Source of the DNA: Zoogloea sp.
Lineage (GTDB): Bacteria > Pseudomonadota > Gammaproteobacteria > Burkholderiales > Rhodocyclaceae
Direction of reading: 5' to 3'
DNA: 32,400 nucleotides
Assembly (NCBI RefSeq): GCF_028689785.1
Contig: NZ_JAQVCN010000058.1
Location: forward strand, 1 to 32,400
Part shown: positions 23,058 through 30,678 of the stretch, in pieces
Layout of the letters: every line of letters starts with the position of its first letter
Numbering within the stretch: position 1 is the first letter of the stretch
Position numbers and translations under genes: made by a program
The notes under the pieces: generated by a model
The model's database searches: none
The model's input: the letters and a program-made list of their open reading frames with translations, nothing else
Told to the model about the DNA's origin: nothing

Positions 23058-25058
23058 TCAAGGGGTGGAGAGACCGGCCCGGGCCTCCTCGGCCGAGTCG
23101 AAGATCTTCGGGGGCAGGTGAAGGGCTGACAGCGCGTTACCCAGTTTGGCCCGCAGGAAGGTGTTGGTGGCATAGCGGGTGACCTGGCTATAGCGACGTT
23201 CCATCAGGCCCTGGATCATGTTGGTGTAGGGCTCGAGCAGGTCGTCCTGGATGTCGAAGCCGTGGTAGTTCACCACCGCCGGAACCTTGCGGCCGAGGGG
23301 GGCGAGGATGTCCTCGATGTGGCTGCGGATCTCCTCGATATCGGTGGCCTTGCGCAGGCGCAGGTTCTCGAAGTCGATGAAGAAGATGTTCTGCGCTGAG
23401 TCAAAATGGAAGCGCGAGGCGAGGGGCACTGTCACGATCGTGCCGCGCAGGTCCATGGGTTCGTCGCGGAAGATGCGCGAGTCCATCAAGCGCGGTGTGC
23501 CGCGGATGAGCGGCTCGAAGCGCATGTGGGCGAGGATGTCGCGCTCGATGTCCACACCAGGCGCGACCTCGGTGAGTTCGACGCCATCGGGGGTCAGTTC
23601 AAACACGCAGCGCTCGGTGACGTAGAGCACCGGCTGCTTGCGGCGCAGGGCCTCGGGGCCGCTGAAGGTGCGGTGCTCCACCTCATGCACGAACTTCACT
23701 GCCTTGCCCTCGACCAGGATCTTCAGTTGCCCGCTGTCCAGGGTCACCTCCAGCCCGCCAGCGGTGAAGGTGCCCACGAAGACGACCTTCTTGGCGTTCT
23801 GGCTGATGTTGATGAAGCCCCCGGCACCGGTGAGCTTGGGCCCGAACTTGGAGACGTTGAGGTTGCCCTGCATGTCGGCCTGGGCAAGACCAAGGAAGGC
23901 GATGTCGAGACCGCCGCCGTCGTAGAAGTCGAACTGGCTGGGCTGGTCCACGATGGCTGCGGTGTTGATGGCTGCCCCGAAGTTGAGGCCGCCCTGGGGA
24001 ACACCACCGATCACGCCGGGCTCGGCGGTGAGCGTCATCAGGTCGATGACGCGCTCCTCGGCGGCCACTGCGGCGATGCCCTCGGGCATGCCGATGCCCA
24101 GGTTCACCACCGCATTGGGGGTAAGCTCCATGGCGGCCCGGCGGGCGATGATCTTGCGCTCGCTCATCTCCATGGGCTCAAGGGAGGTGACGGGCACCCG
24201 GATCTCTCCGGAGAAGGCCGGGTTGTATTGCTCCAGGAAGGTCTGCATATGCCATTCGGGCCTTTCGGCCACCACAATGCAGTCCACAAGGATGCCTGGG
24301 ATCTTCACCTGCCGCGGGCTCAGGGAGCCGGCCTCGGCGATGCGCTCCACCTGGGCGATGACGATGCCACCACTGTTGCGTGCCGCCATGGCGATGGCCT
24401 GGCCTTCGAGGGTCAGGGCTTCCTTTTCCATGGTGATGTTGCCATCCGGGTCGGCGGTGGTGCCGCGGATGATGCCGACGCTGATGGGGAAGGCCTTGTA
24501 GAAGAGGTATTCCTCGCCGTCGATCTCCATGACCCGTACCAGATCGTCGGTGGTACACGCGTTAGCCTTGCCGCCGCCGAAACGAGGATCAACGAAGGTG
24601 CCCAGGCCGACCCGGGTGAGGGTGCCGGGTTTGCCGGCGGCGATGTCGCGGTACAGGTGGGTGATGACGCCCTGAGGCAGGTTGTAGCCCTCGATGCGGT
24701 TCGACACGGCCAGCTCCTGCAGGCGCGGCACCAGCCCCCAGTGGCCGCCGATAACACGCTTCACCAGCCCTTCGTGGCCCAGGTGGTTGAGGCCCTTGTC
24801 CTTGCCGTCGCCCTGGCCGGCGCCGTACACCAGGGTCAGGCCGGCGGGCTGACCGCGGCCTTCTGGGTCCTGCTCGCGGGTCTCGAGGAAGCGCTGCTCC
24901 AAGGCGATGGCGATGTTCTCGGGAAAGCCAATGCCAACGAAGCCAGTGGTGGCCACCGTGTCGCCGGCGCGGATCAGCCGCACGGCGTCGGCGGCGCTGA
25001 CGATCTTGCCGGTGTTGCGGCCCTGGGGACGCACGAAATGCGGGGTTTTCTGGGTCAT
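23058..25058 (-). CDS. Fused acyl-CoA:carboxylate CoA-transferase (propionate CoA-transferase/YdiF type)
   Basis: A 666-residue family I CoA-transferase with both halves in one chain. It moves CoA between acyl-CoAs and short carboxylates such as acetate or propionate. The N-terminal domain has [21 protein letters not shown] and [21 protein letters not shown]. The C-terminal domain has [19 protein letters not shown] and the block [19 protein letters not shown], whose Glu should be the catalytic residue forming the glutamyl-CoA intermediate. The start [11 protein letters not shown] at 25058 has AGGAGAGG upstream; the longer frame to 25124 lacks support. It lies downstream of the sigma-54 activator and upstream of the phasin, suggesting carboxylate activation or PHA-related CoA recycling. 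Confidence 0.93.
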   Translation of the reverse strand: MTQKTPHFVRPQGRNTGKIVSAADAVRLIRAGDTVATTGFVGIGFPENIAIALEQRFLETREQDPEGRGQPAGLTLVYGAGQGDGKDKGLNHLGHEGLVKRVIGGHWGLVPRLQELAVSNRIEGYNLPQGVITHLYRDIAAGKPGTLTRVGLGTFVDPRFGGGKANACTTDDLVRVMEIDGEEYLFYKAFPISVGIIRGTTADPDGNITMEKEALTLEGQAIAMAARNSGGIVIAQVERIAEAGSLSPRQVKIPGILVDCIVVAERPEWHMQTFLEQYNPAFSGEIRVPVTSLEPMEMSERKIIARRAAMELTPNAVVNLGIGMPEGIAAVAAEERVIDLMTLTAEPGVIGGVPQGGLNFGAAINTAAIVDQPSQFDFYDGGGLDIAFLGLAQADMQGNLNVSKFGPKLTGAGGFINISQNAKKVVFVGTFTAGGLEVTLDSGQLKILVEGKAVKFVHEVEHRTFSGPEALRRKQPVLYVTERCVFELTPDGVELTEVAPGVDIERDILAHMRFEPLIRGTPRLMDSRIFRDEPMDLRGTIVTVPLASRFHFDSAQNIFFIDFENLRLRKATDIEEIRSHIEDILAPLGRKVPAVVNYHGFDIQDDLLEPYTNMIQGLMERRYSQVTRYATNTFLRAKLGNALSALHLPPKIFDSAEEARAGLSTP

Positions 25059-25125
25059 GGATCCTCTCCTGTTGCGACGCGTGCGGGATCCCCGAACGAT
25101 ACCGAAAAGCCAGTGAATCGTCATG

Positions 25126-25159
25126 GCGGCCGGGCTGTTGCCCGACCACGCCCGGCCGC
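25126..25159. other. Strong stem-loop between activator and CoA-transferase genes
   Basis: Perfect ten-base arms GCGGCCGGGC and GCCCGGCCGC with a 14-base loop, 33 bases after the activator stop. No T-run follows, so it may be a transcript-end stabiliser or an attenuator. Confidence 0.5.
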
Positions 25160-25192
25160 TTGCTCGTGCAGATCAATGCCCTTTCTGCCGGC

Positions 25193-26863
25193 TCACTCCT
25201 TCTTCTTCAACCTGTAGTTCAGCTGTGGGCGGGTGAGGCCCAGGCGGCGGGCGGCGCCGGAGAGGTTGCCGCCAGCTTCCCTGACCGCGTGCTGGATGAG
25301 GGCCTGTTCCAACTCGTCTAGGCTGACGCCGGCCTGCATGACCTGGCGGCATAGCTGTTCCCTGTCTCCCGTCCCTGGGGCTGCGGCCAGGTTGCCGGTG
25401 GCGTCGATGCCGTGGCTGACGGCTTCGAATTCCTGGGGCTCGGCAAACAGGTGCTCGATCTCGATGGCTTCGTTTTGGGGCGCGAGGATCATGCCGCGCT
25501 CGATGAGGTTTTCCAGTTCGCGGATGTTGCCGGGCCAGGTGTGGCCCTTGAGGGCGCGCATCGCCTTGTCGGTGAGGCCGGGCACGCGCTTGCCGTGCAG
25601 GGCGCCAAAGCGCCGCAGCATGGCCTCCACCAGCAGCGGGATGTCGGACAGGCGCTCGCGCAGGGGGGGGATGACCACCGGGTAGACGTTGAGGCGGTAA
25701 TAGAGATCGCTGCGGAAGCGCCCGGTCTTCACGGCTGTCTGGAGGTCCACGTTGGTGGCTGCCACCAGGCGCACGTTGATCTTGCGGGTCCGTTCGTCGC
25801 CGAGGCGTTCGATTTCGCCTTCCTGCAGCACCCGCAGCAGCTTGGCCTGGGCGGCGAGGGGGAGTTCACCTATCTCGTCGAGGAAGAGGGTGCCGCCGTC
25901 GGCCCGCTCAAACTTGCCCATGCGTGACACCTGGGCACCGGTGAAGGCGCCTTTTTCGACGCCGAAGAGCTCGGATTCGATCAGGTCGTGGGGTAGGGCG
26001 GCGCAGTTGATGGCCACGAAGGGGCCGGCGGCACGCCCGCTCATCTCGTGCAGGGCGCGGGCGAAGCGTTCTTTGCCGACACCGGTCTCGCCCAGCAGCA
26101 GTACTGTCACCTGGGTGGCAGCGGCCTTTTCGATCAGGGTGTAGGCGTGGCGGAAGCCGGACGAGGCTCCGATCAGGTTCTGGCGTGGCAGGCCCCGCTC
26201 AAGGGACGCGCGCAAGGCATCCACCTGGTTGCGCAACTCCAACATGCGCCCGACGATGGAGTCGGCCTCGTAGTAGGGGGTGTGTTCGGCGGCATCGGGC
26301 CATTCTTCCACCGGCTTCCCGACGATGCGGCAGCGGTTGCTGCCGGTGGCAGAGCATTCCACTTCCTTGAAGAGGATGAAGCGGCGCATGAAGGCGGAGG
26401 TGTAGCCCGAAGCGTAGCCAATCTCCATCCAGCACACCGGGTGTTCAGCGTGGCCGAACTCGCGCACGTGCACTTCGGCTTCGCAGGAGTTTTCCCAGAT
26501 GAACTCGCCGGCAAAGTGACCTTTCTCCAGGTCGAAGTCGAGACTCACCGGCGAGACATGCACCATGCCTTCGAGCATGTGCAACTGGGGGCCGACCACG
26601 AACGCGTCCTGCAGGCTCTGGCCGACGCGGATTTTCTTGGCCAGCTCGGCGTCCCGCACCCCGGAGGCGTAACCCATGCGCGTCAGGATGCGCCGGGCCT
26701 GGTCGATGCCTACCGAGTTGATGAGCTCCTTGCGCAGCTCGGCGAGGGCGGCCGCGTGCATCAGGATCATGCGGCTCTCGCCGAGCCAGATCAGCCCCTT
26801 CTCGGCACAGAAGTGCACGAGGCTGCGCAGGTCGTTGTTCTGCGGGTAGCGGATGTCGCTCAA
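25193..26863 (-). CDS. Sigma-54-dependent activator of the XylR/DmpR/PoxR type
   Basis: A 556-residue enhancer-binding protein. An N-terminal XylR_N ligand domain ([30 protein letters not shown]) passes into a V4R segment. Cysteines and Glu in [19 protein letters not shown] and GSNRC match the zinc site seen in phenol sensors such as MopR. The AAA+ domain has Walker A GETGVGKE, the sigma-54-contacting GAFTGA loop and Walker [13 protein letters not shown] Fis-type helix-turn-helix closes the protein ([24 protein letters not shown]). I use a TTG start at 26863 because GGAGGAG sits five bases upstream and conserved sequence begins there; an upstream GTG (26986) and ATG (26941) have no ribosome site. 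An aromatic or phenolic effector is inferred from family only. Confidence 0.93.
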   Translation of the reverse strand: MSDIRYPQNNDLRSLVHFCAEKGLIWLGESRMILMHAAALAELRKELINSVGIDQARRILTRMGYASGVRDAELAKKIRVGQSLQDAFVVGPQLHMLEGMVHVSPVSLDFDLEKGHFAGEFIWENSCEAEVHVREFGHAEHPVCWMEIGYASGYTSAFMRRFILFKEVECSATGSNRCRIVGKPVEEWPDAAEHTPYYEADSIVGRMLELRNQVDALRASLERGLPRQNLIGASSGFRHAYTLIEKAAATQVTVLLLGETGVGKERFARALHEMSGRAAGPFVAINCAALPHDLIESELFGVEKGAFTGAQVSRMGKFERADGGTLFLDEIGELPLAAQAKLLRVLQEGEIERLGDERTRKINVRLVAATNVDLQTAVKTGRFRSDLYYRLNVYPVVIPPLRERLSDIPLLVEAMLRRFGALHGKRVPGLTDKAMRALKGHTWPGNIRELENLIERGMILAPQNEAIEIEHLFAEPQEFEAVSHGIDATGNLAAAPGTGDREQLCRQVMQAGVSLDELEQALIQHAVREAGGNLSGAARRLGLTRPQLNYRLKKKE

Positions 26864-27008
26864 GTCTTCTCCTCCGGATGTCCTTCGCCGCTCGATAGGA
26901 ATTGTGGTGTCCGGCCCGGAGGCCGCGGCGGCGGAAGGCATCGCCTTATACCACGCAGGGAAAAAGCATTCGCGGCAGGCCTGCACGGCAGGCTGTTAGG
27001 CGCGTATC

Positions 27009-27045
27009 AACTTGCGTTATAAGTTCATTAGCGATAATAATACAA
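27009..27045 (-). promoter_or_regulatory. Promoter of the sigma-54 activator and adjacent inverted repeat
   Basis: On the minus strand TATAAC (27021-27016) is a good -10, with a weak TTGTAT -35 (27045-27040) 18 bases upstream, leaving a leader of about 145 bases. AACTT-N7-AAGTT (27009-27025) overlaps the -10 and could be an operator. The rest of the 266-base divergent region holds GTCAC-N6-GTGAC (27084-27099), 30 bases before the ferredoxin. I found no GG-N10-GC sigma-54 promoter in either direction. Confidence 0.45.
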
Positions 27046-27129
27046 AATCTCGAGAAAATGGCGAGACAGGCATTCTGACCAAAGTCACCGCAGTGTGACC
27101 ATGCCCGGGCCGCCCACCAGGAGGAGACC

Positions 27130-27456
27130 ATGGCCGAGAAGTACCGTATTCATATTGAGAACAGCGGGGAGGACTACCCCTGCGCGTCCGACCTGAGCCT
27201 GCTGCGCGGCATGGAGGTGCTGGGCCGGCGCGGCATCCCTGTGGGGTGCCGGGGCGGTGGCTGCGGTGTGTGCAAGGTGCACATCGACGCCGGTAGCTAC
27301 GAGGCCCGCAAGATGAGCCGGGCCTGCATCAGCGAGGAAGAAGAAACCCGCGGTGTGGTGCTCGCCTGCCGGGTCTATCCCCGGGGAGAGATGTCGGTGA
27401 CCGTAGTGGGGAAGATGTGCAAGGCCCTGGATCAGGCGGGCAGCACATCAGGTTGA
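27130..27456 (+). CDS. Plant-type [2Fe-2S] ferredoxin
   Basis: A 108-residue soluble ferredoxin. The cluster ligands are Cys40, Cys45, Cys48 and Cys80 (GCRGGGCGVC ... LAC), the C-x4-C-x2-C-x31-C spacing of chloroplast-type ferredoxins. The closest recognised group is the XylT/DmpQ/NahT type, which reactivates catechol 2,3-dioxygenase by reducing its iron, or serves oxygenases. Its position next to a XylR/DmpR-type activator supports that link, yet no oxygenase or catechol pathway gene is here. An AGGAGGAGACC ribosome site precedes the ATG. It is monocistronic and followed by a strong terminator. Confidence 0.92.
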   Translation: MAEKYRIHIENSGEDYPCASDLSLLRGMEVLGRRGIPVGCRGGGCGVCKVHIDAGSYEARKMSRACISEEEETRGVVLACRVYPRGEMSVTVVGKMCKALDQAGSTSG

Positions 27457-27495
27457 ACGTCCAGCCGCAGCACGGGAGGTTCTGCGGCATGTCGA

Positions 27496-27540
27496 GATCG
27501 ATGGAATTCGACCTCACGGATATTCCATTCCGTATCGATC
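27496..27540. repeat. Interrupted inverted repeat downstream of ferredoxin
   Basis: GATCGAT-GGAAT at 27496-27507 pairs with ATTCC (27522-27526) and ATCGATC (27534-27540), leaving internal loops. Role unknown; it lies in the 3' region before the ferredoxin terminator. Confidence 0.35.
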
Positions 27541-27610
27541 AGTGTCTTCAACCAGGGGCGCAGCCCGTCTGTTTCACCTCCCTCTCCCGGCGGGCTTCCT
27601 GGTTTTCAAC

Positions 27611-27642
27611 GGCCGTCACTGGAATGTGACGGCCGATTTTTT
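27611..27642 (+). terminator. Rho-independent terminator of the ferredoxin gene
   Basis: Nine-base perfect arms GGCCGTCAC and GTGACGGCC with a six-base loop are followed by GA and six T residues. It lies 14 bases from the end of the convergent peroxidase gene. Confidence 0.9.
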
Positions 27643-27655
27643 CGGCTGTGGCGCC

Positions 27656-28660
27656 TTACTCGAAGGGGCGGGGCCGCGGCGTTGCGTCGGCGGACGGGGG
27701 CAGGATGGGCATGGGGAAGCTGGGTTGGCGGCCGGTCAGTGTTTTCAGAAAGGCGACGATGCGGGCATTCTCCTCGGGGCTGAACTTGCGGCCCAGCTGG
27801 ATGCGGCCCATGGTGTCCACGGCTTCGCCCAGGGTGTCGGCGGCGCCGTCGTGGAAGTAGGGGTAGGTGAGCTCCACGTTGCGCAGGGTGGGCACTTTGA
27901 AGTTGAAGCGGTCAGCGTCCTGGCCAGTTACGCCAACGCGTCCTTCAGCGGGGTTGCTGGTCTTGTAGGTTTCGACAACGCCCATCTTCTGGTAGGAATT
28001 TCCCCCCACCGCCGGGCCGTTGTGACAGGCCACGCAGCCGCTTTCCTTGAACAGCTTGTAGCCGGCCAGCTCGTCGACGCTGAGGGCCTTGCGGTCGCCC
28101 TTGAGCCATTTGTCGAAGCGTGAATCGGGCGTCACCAGGGTTTCTTCGAAGCTGGCGATGGCCTGGGTGATGCGCTCGATGTTCACTTCGTCGTTGCCGA
28201 AGGCTTTGCGGAAGGCGCCGCGATAGCCCGGTACGGTGCGCAGGGTGGAGACCGCCAGTTCGTGGCTGTAGGCCATCTCGCCGGGGTTGGCGATGGGGCC
28301 ACCGGCCTGGGCTTTCAGGTCGGCGGCGCGGCCGTCCCAGAACTGAGCCAGGTTGAAGCGGGAGTTAAGCACCGTCGGGGCGTTGATGGGCCCCTTCTGC
28401 CAGCCGTGGCCGATGGACGACTTGAGGTTGTCGGAGCCGCCCATGGACAGGTTGTGGCAGGAGTTGCAGGAGATGAAGCCGGACTTGGACAGGCGCGGGT
28501 CGAAGAACAGCATCTTGCCCAGCTCGACGGCGGCGGGGTTGGTGACGGGTATGGCCTTGATGGGCTGGATGGGTTCGTTTGCCGGGGCGGCGTGGGGGGC
28601 CGACAGGGGTACCATGGCGTAGATGACTGCGGCCAGGGCAGGACTGAGTTTGAAGAACAT
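27656..28660 (-). CDS. Di-haem cytochrome c peroxidase
   Basis: A 334-residue periplasmic enzyme reducing hydrogen peroxide with electrons from cytochrome c or a similar donor. The signal peptide ends near residue 24-26 (PLSAPHAA). Two covalent haem sites are visible: Cys65-Asn-Ser-Cys-His69 and Cys209-Val-Ala-Cys-His213. Typical blocks include LGKMLFFDPRLSKSGFISC, FWDGRAADLKAQAGGPIANPGEM, FDKWLKGDRKALS and VPTLRNVELTYPYFHDGA. The ATG at 28660 has GGAG six bases upstream; an extra 17 residues upstream would spoil the signal peptide. The promoter side holds a GCATCCCG/CGGGATGC hairpin (28708-28734). It is convergent with the ferredoxin and not in an obvious operon. Confidence 0.94.
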   Translation of the reverse strand: MFFKLSPALAAVIYAMVPLSAPHAAPANEPIQPIKAIPVTNPAAVELGKMLFFDPRLSKSGFISCNSCHNLSMGGSDNLKSSIGHGWQKGPINAPTVLNSRFNLAQFWDGRAADLKAQAGGPIANPGEMAYSHELAVSTLRTVPGYRGAFRKAFGNDEVNIERITQAIASFEETLVTPDSRFDKWLKGDRKALSVDELAGYKLFKESGCVACHNGPAVGGNSYQKMGVVETYKTSNPAEGRVGVTGQDADRFNFKVPTLRNVELTYPYFHDGAADTLGEAVDTMGRIQLGRKFSPEENARIVAFLKTLTGRQPSFPMPILPPSADATPRPRPFE

Positions 28661-28707
28661 GGAGCGCTCCAGAATAAGGGCAAGGGGCTGGGAAAGATCG
28701 CCCGGTT

Positions 28708-28734
28708 GCATCCCGGCGGGGTGGCGCGGGATGC
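28708..28734. other. Stem-loop in the peroxidase upstream region
   Basis: Perfect eight-base arms GCATCCCG and CGGGATGC with an 11-base spacer, 48 bases upstream of the peroxidase start. A second short repeat CTTAA-N7-TTAAG lies at 28767-28783. Either could be an operator or lie in the leader; nothing ties them to a known regulator. Confidence 0.35.
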
Positions 28735-28862
28735 TCCGGGGGTGGGCCTGATTGTCCTTGCGGAGGCTTAATGAATGCTTAAGGCATACGCGCTTGGAAA
28801 GTCTGATGGGGTCTGGGTGCCGCGCAGGTGAATGGTGATTTCGGGGACGCCGTCCTGCTTGC

Positions 28863-30677
28863 TCAAGCGGTCCGGCTCGCCAGCCACGTGCGCCAGCTGC
28901 CCAGGTGGGTGATGTCTTCTGCGCCTTCCAGGCCGGCGCTCTCGCAGATGAAGCCGCTCACCAGGCTGCCATCCTCCAGGCGGACCTTGCCGATGCCCAG
29001 AGGCGCCGGGATGCCGCCTACGAAACTGCCGAATTCGCTGGCGGGCAGTTCCCACACTTCCATCTCGACGCTGGCCCCGCCCTCGGCGACCCGGACCATG
29101 CCAGGGCGCAGGGGCGGGCCGCCGGCCAGGGCGTAGAAGCGGTACTCCGGTGCCGAGCGTACGGCGCCGACCAGGCGGGCCTTGCGCTGGGTGAGCTGCC
29201 CGTTGAGGGGCAGACCTGACAGGTGGGCGCCGCATACGGCGACGCGCAGCATGCCGTCGGTCACGCCGCTGGCGGGTGCGGAGGCCTCCGGCAGGGGCTG
29301 GCCGGTGGCGCCCAGGGGCAAGGCGGTGCTGTGCTGCCAGCGGGCGGCCAGTTCCAGCAGGGGGCCGTCCTGGTGGGCGGGGGCGAGGAGTGTGACGCCG
29401 AAGGGCAGGCCGTCGGAGCGGAAGGCGGCGGGCACGGCCACGGCCGAGTAGTCCAGCAGGTTCATGAAATTGGTGTAGTAGCCCAGCTCGGTGTTGAGCC
29501 GGATCGGATCGGCCTGCATGGCGGCGATGGTGGGGTGGCGGCCGGCGGTAGGGGTGAGGATCAGGTCCACCTCGTTCCAGGCGGCGTCGCAGCGGCGCTT
29601 GTAGGCCTTGAGCCGGTAGAAGGCGTCGAAGGCTTCCACGGCGCTGGCCTTGCCGCCGCCCAGGGTGATCTCCCGGGTGACGGGGAAGACCGAGCCGGGC
29701 TTCTGTTCGATGAAGTCGCGGATGGCGTGGTAGCGCTCTGCCACCCAGGGGCCGCCGTAGAGCAGGCTGGCGGTTTCCAGGAAGGGGCTGAAGTCGAGCT
29801 CGACGCAGCTACCCCCCAGGCCTTCCAGGCGGGCGATGGCGGCTTCGAAGAGGGCGGGGTTGTGGATGTCGCCGAAGAAGGCGCGTTGTGCCTCCCGGGG
29901 GACGCCGAAACGGAAGGGCTGGCCGGCGTTGAAGCGCCGGCCGTGGGGCCGGGCTTCGCGGCTGTAGGCGTCGTCCGGGTCGAAGCCGCGGGCTACGCCG
30001 AACACCGCAGCAGCGTCGGCGGCGGTCAGGGCAAAGATCGACACCGCATCCAGGGAGCGGCAGGCGGGCACTACGCCGCGGGTGGAGAGCAGGCCGCAGG
30101 TGGGTTTGAGCCCGACCAGGTTGTTGAGGGCAGCCGGCACCCGGCCGGAGCCGGCGGTGTCGGTGCCGAGGGAGAAGCTGACCTGCCCCGCCGCCACGGC
30201 CACCGCCGAACCGGAGCTGGAACCGCCGGAGATGTAATCGGGCTGCAGGGCGTTGCGGCAGGCGCCGTAGGGCGAGCGGGTGCCGTTGAGGCCGGTGGCG
30301 AACTGGTCCAGGTTGGCCTTGCCGAGGGGGATGGCCCCGGCGGCGAGGAGGCGGGCCACCACGGGGGCGCTGTCGGCGGGGGCATAGGCGTAGTCGGGGC
30401 AGCCGGCGGTGGTGGGCAGGCCGGCCAGGTCGATGTTGTCCTTGACCGCGAAGGGCACGCCGTAGAGGGGCAGGCCGGCTGGATCCTGCCCGTCGAGGGC
30501 GCGGGCGCGGGCCAGCAGTTCGGCCTCGGGCAACAAGCTGATCCAGGCGTGGTGCGTGTCGGCGGCAGCCAGGGCGTGCAGGTGGGCGAACAGCTCGGAG
30601 GGCTTGAGGCCGTTGCGGTAGGCGGCGGCCAGGGTGGTGAGGTCTAGGCTGGGGGGCAGCATGGGGGTGTCTCTCAT
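28863..30677 (-). CDS. atzF: Allophanate hydrolase (AtzF/DUR2 type)
   Basis: A 604-residue cytosolic enzyme splitting allophanate into ammonia and CO2, the second step of ATP-dependent urea use. The N-terminal amidase-signature domain shows Lys79 (AVKDNID), the cis-Ser in GGSSSGSA (about 153-155) and the nucleophile Ser177 in GTDTAGSGR, forming the Ser-Ser-Lys triad. The C-terminal domain (about 470-600; MLRVAVCGAHLSGLPLNGQL, VEMEVWELP, FGSFVGGIPAPLGIGKV) is the allophanate hydrolase C-terminal fold, which sets it apart from ordinary amidases. Its first ATG follows the urea carboxylase stop by one base, so the genes are translationally coupled. A second ATG at 30662 is possible. Confidence 0.96.
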   Translation of the reverse strand: MRDTPMLPPSLDLTTLAAAYRNGLKPSELFAHLHALAAADTHHAWISLLPEAELLARARALDGQDPAGLPLYGVPFAVKDNIDLAGLPTTAGCPDYAYAPADSAPVVARLLAAGAIPLGKANLDQFATGLNGTRSPYGACRNALQPDYISGGSSSGSAVAVAAGQVSFSLGTDTAGSGRVPAALNNLVGLKPTCGLLSTRGVVPACRSLDAVSIFALTAADAAAVFGVARGFDPDDAYSREARPHGRRFNAGQPFRFGVPREAQRAFFGDIHNPALFEAAIARLEGLGGSCVELDFSPFLETASLLYGGPWVAERYHAIRDFIEQKPGSVFPVTREITLGGGKASAVEAFDAFYRLKAYKRRCDAAWNEVDLILTPTAGRHPTIAAMQADPIRLNTELGYYTNFMNLLDYSAVAVPAAFRSDGLPFGVTLLAPAHQDGPLLELAARWQHSTALPLGATGQPLPEASAPASGVTDGMLRVAVCGAHLSGLPLNGQLTQRKARLVGAVRSAPEYRFYALAGGPPLRPGMVRVAEGGASVEMEVWELPASEFGSFVGGIPAPLGIGKVRLEDGSLVSGFICESAGLEGAEDITHLGSWRTWLASRTA

Positions 30678-30678
30678 C

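Noticed and set aside
25059-25192. A sigma-54 promoter for the CoA-transferase (TGGCTTTTCGGTATC on the minus strand)
   Set aside because: The -12 GC is missing, so the match is only to the -24 half.
26864-27129. A sigma-54 promoter for the ferredoxin
   Set aside because: Several GG...GC pairs were tested by eye, but none has the required ten-base spacing with a TGGC/TTGC context.
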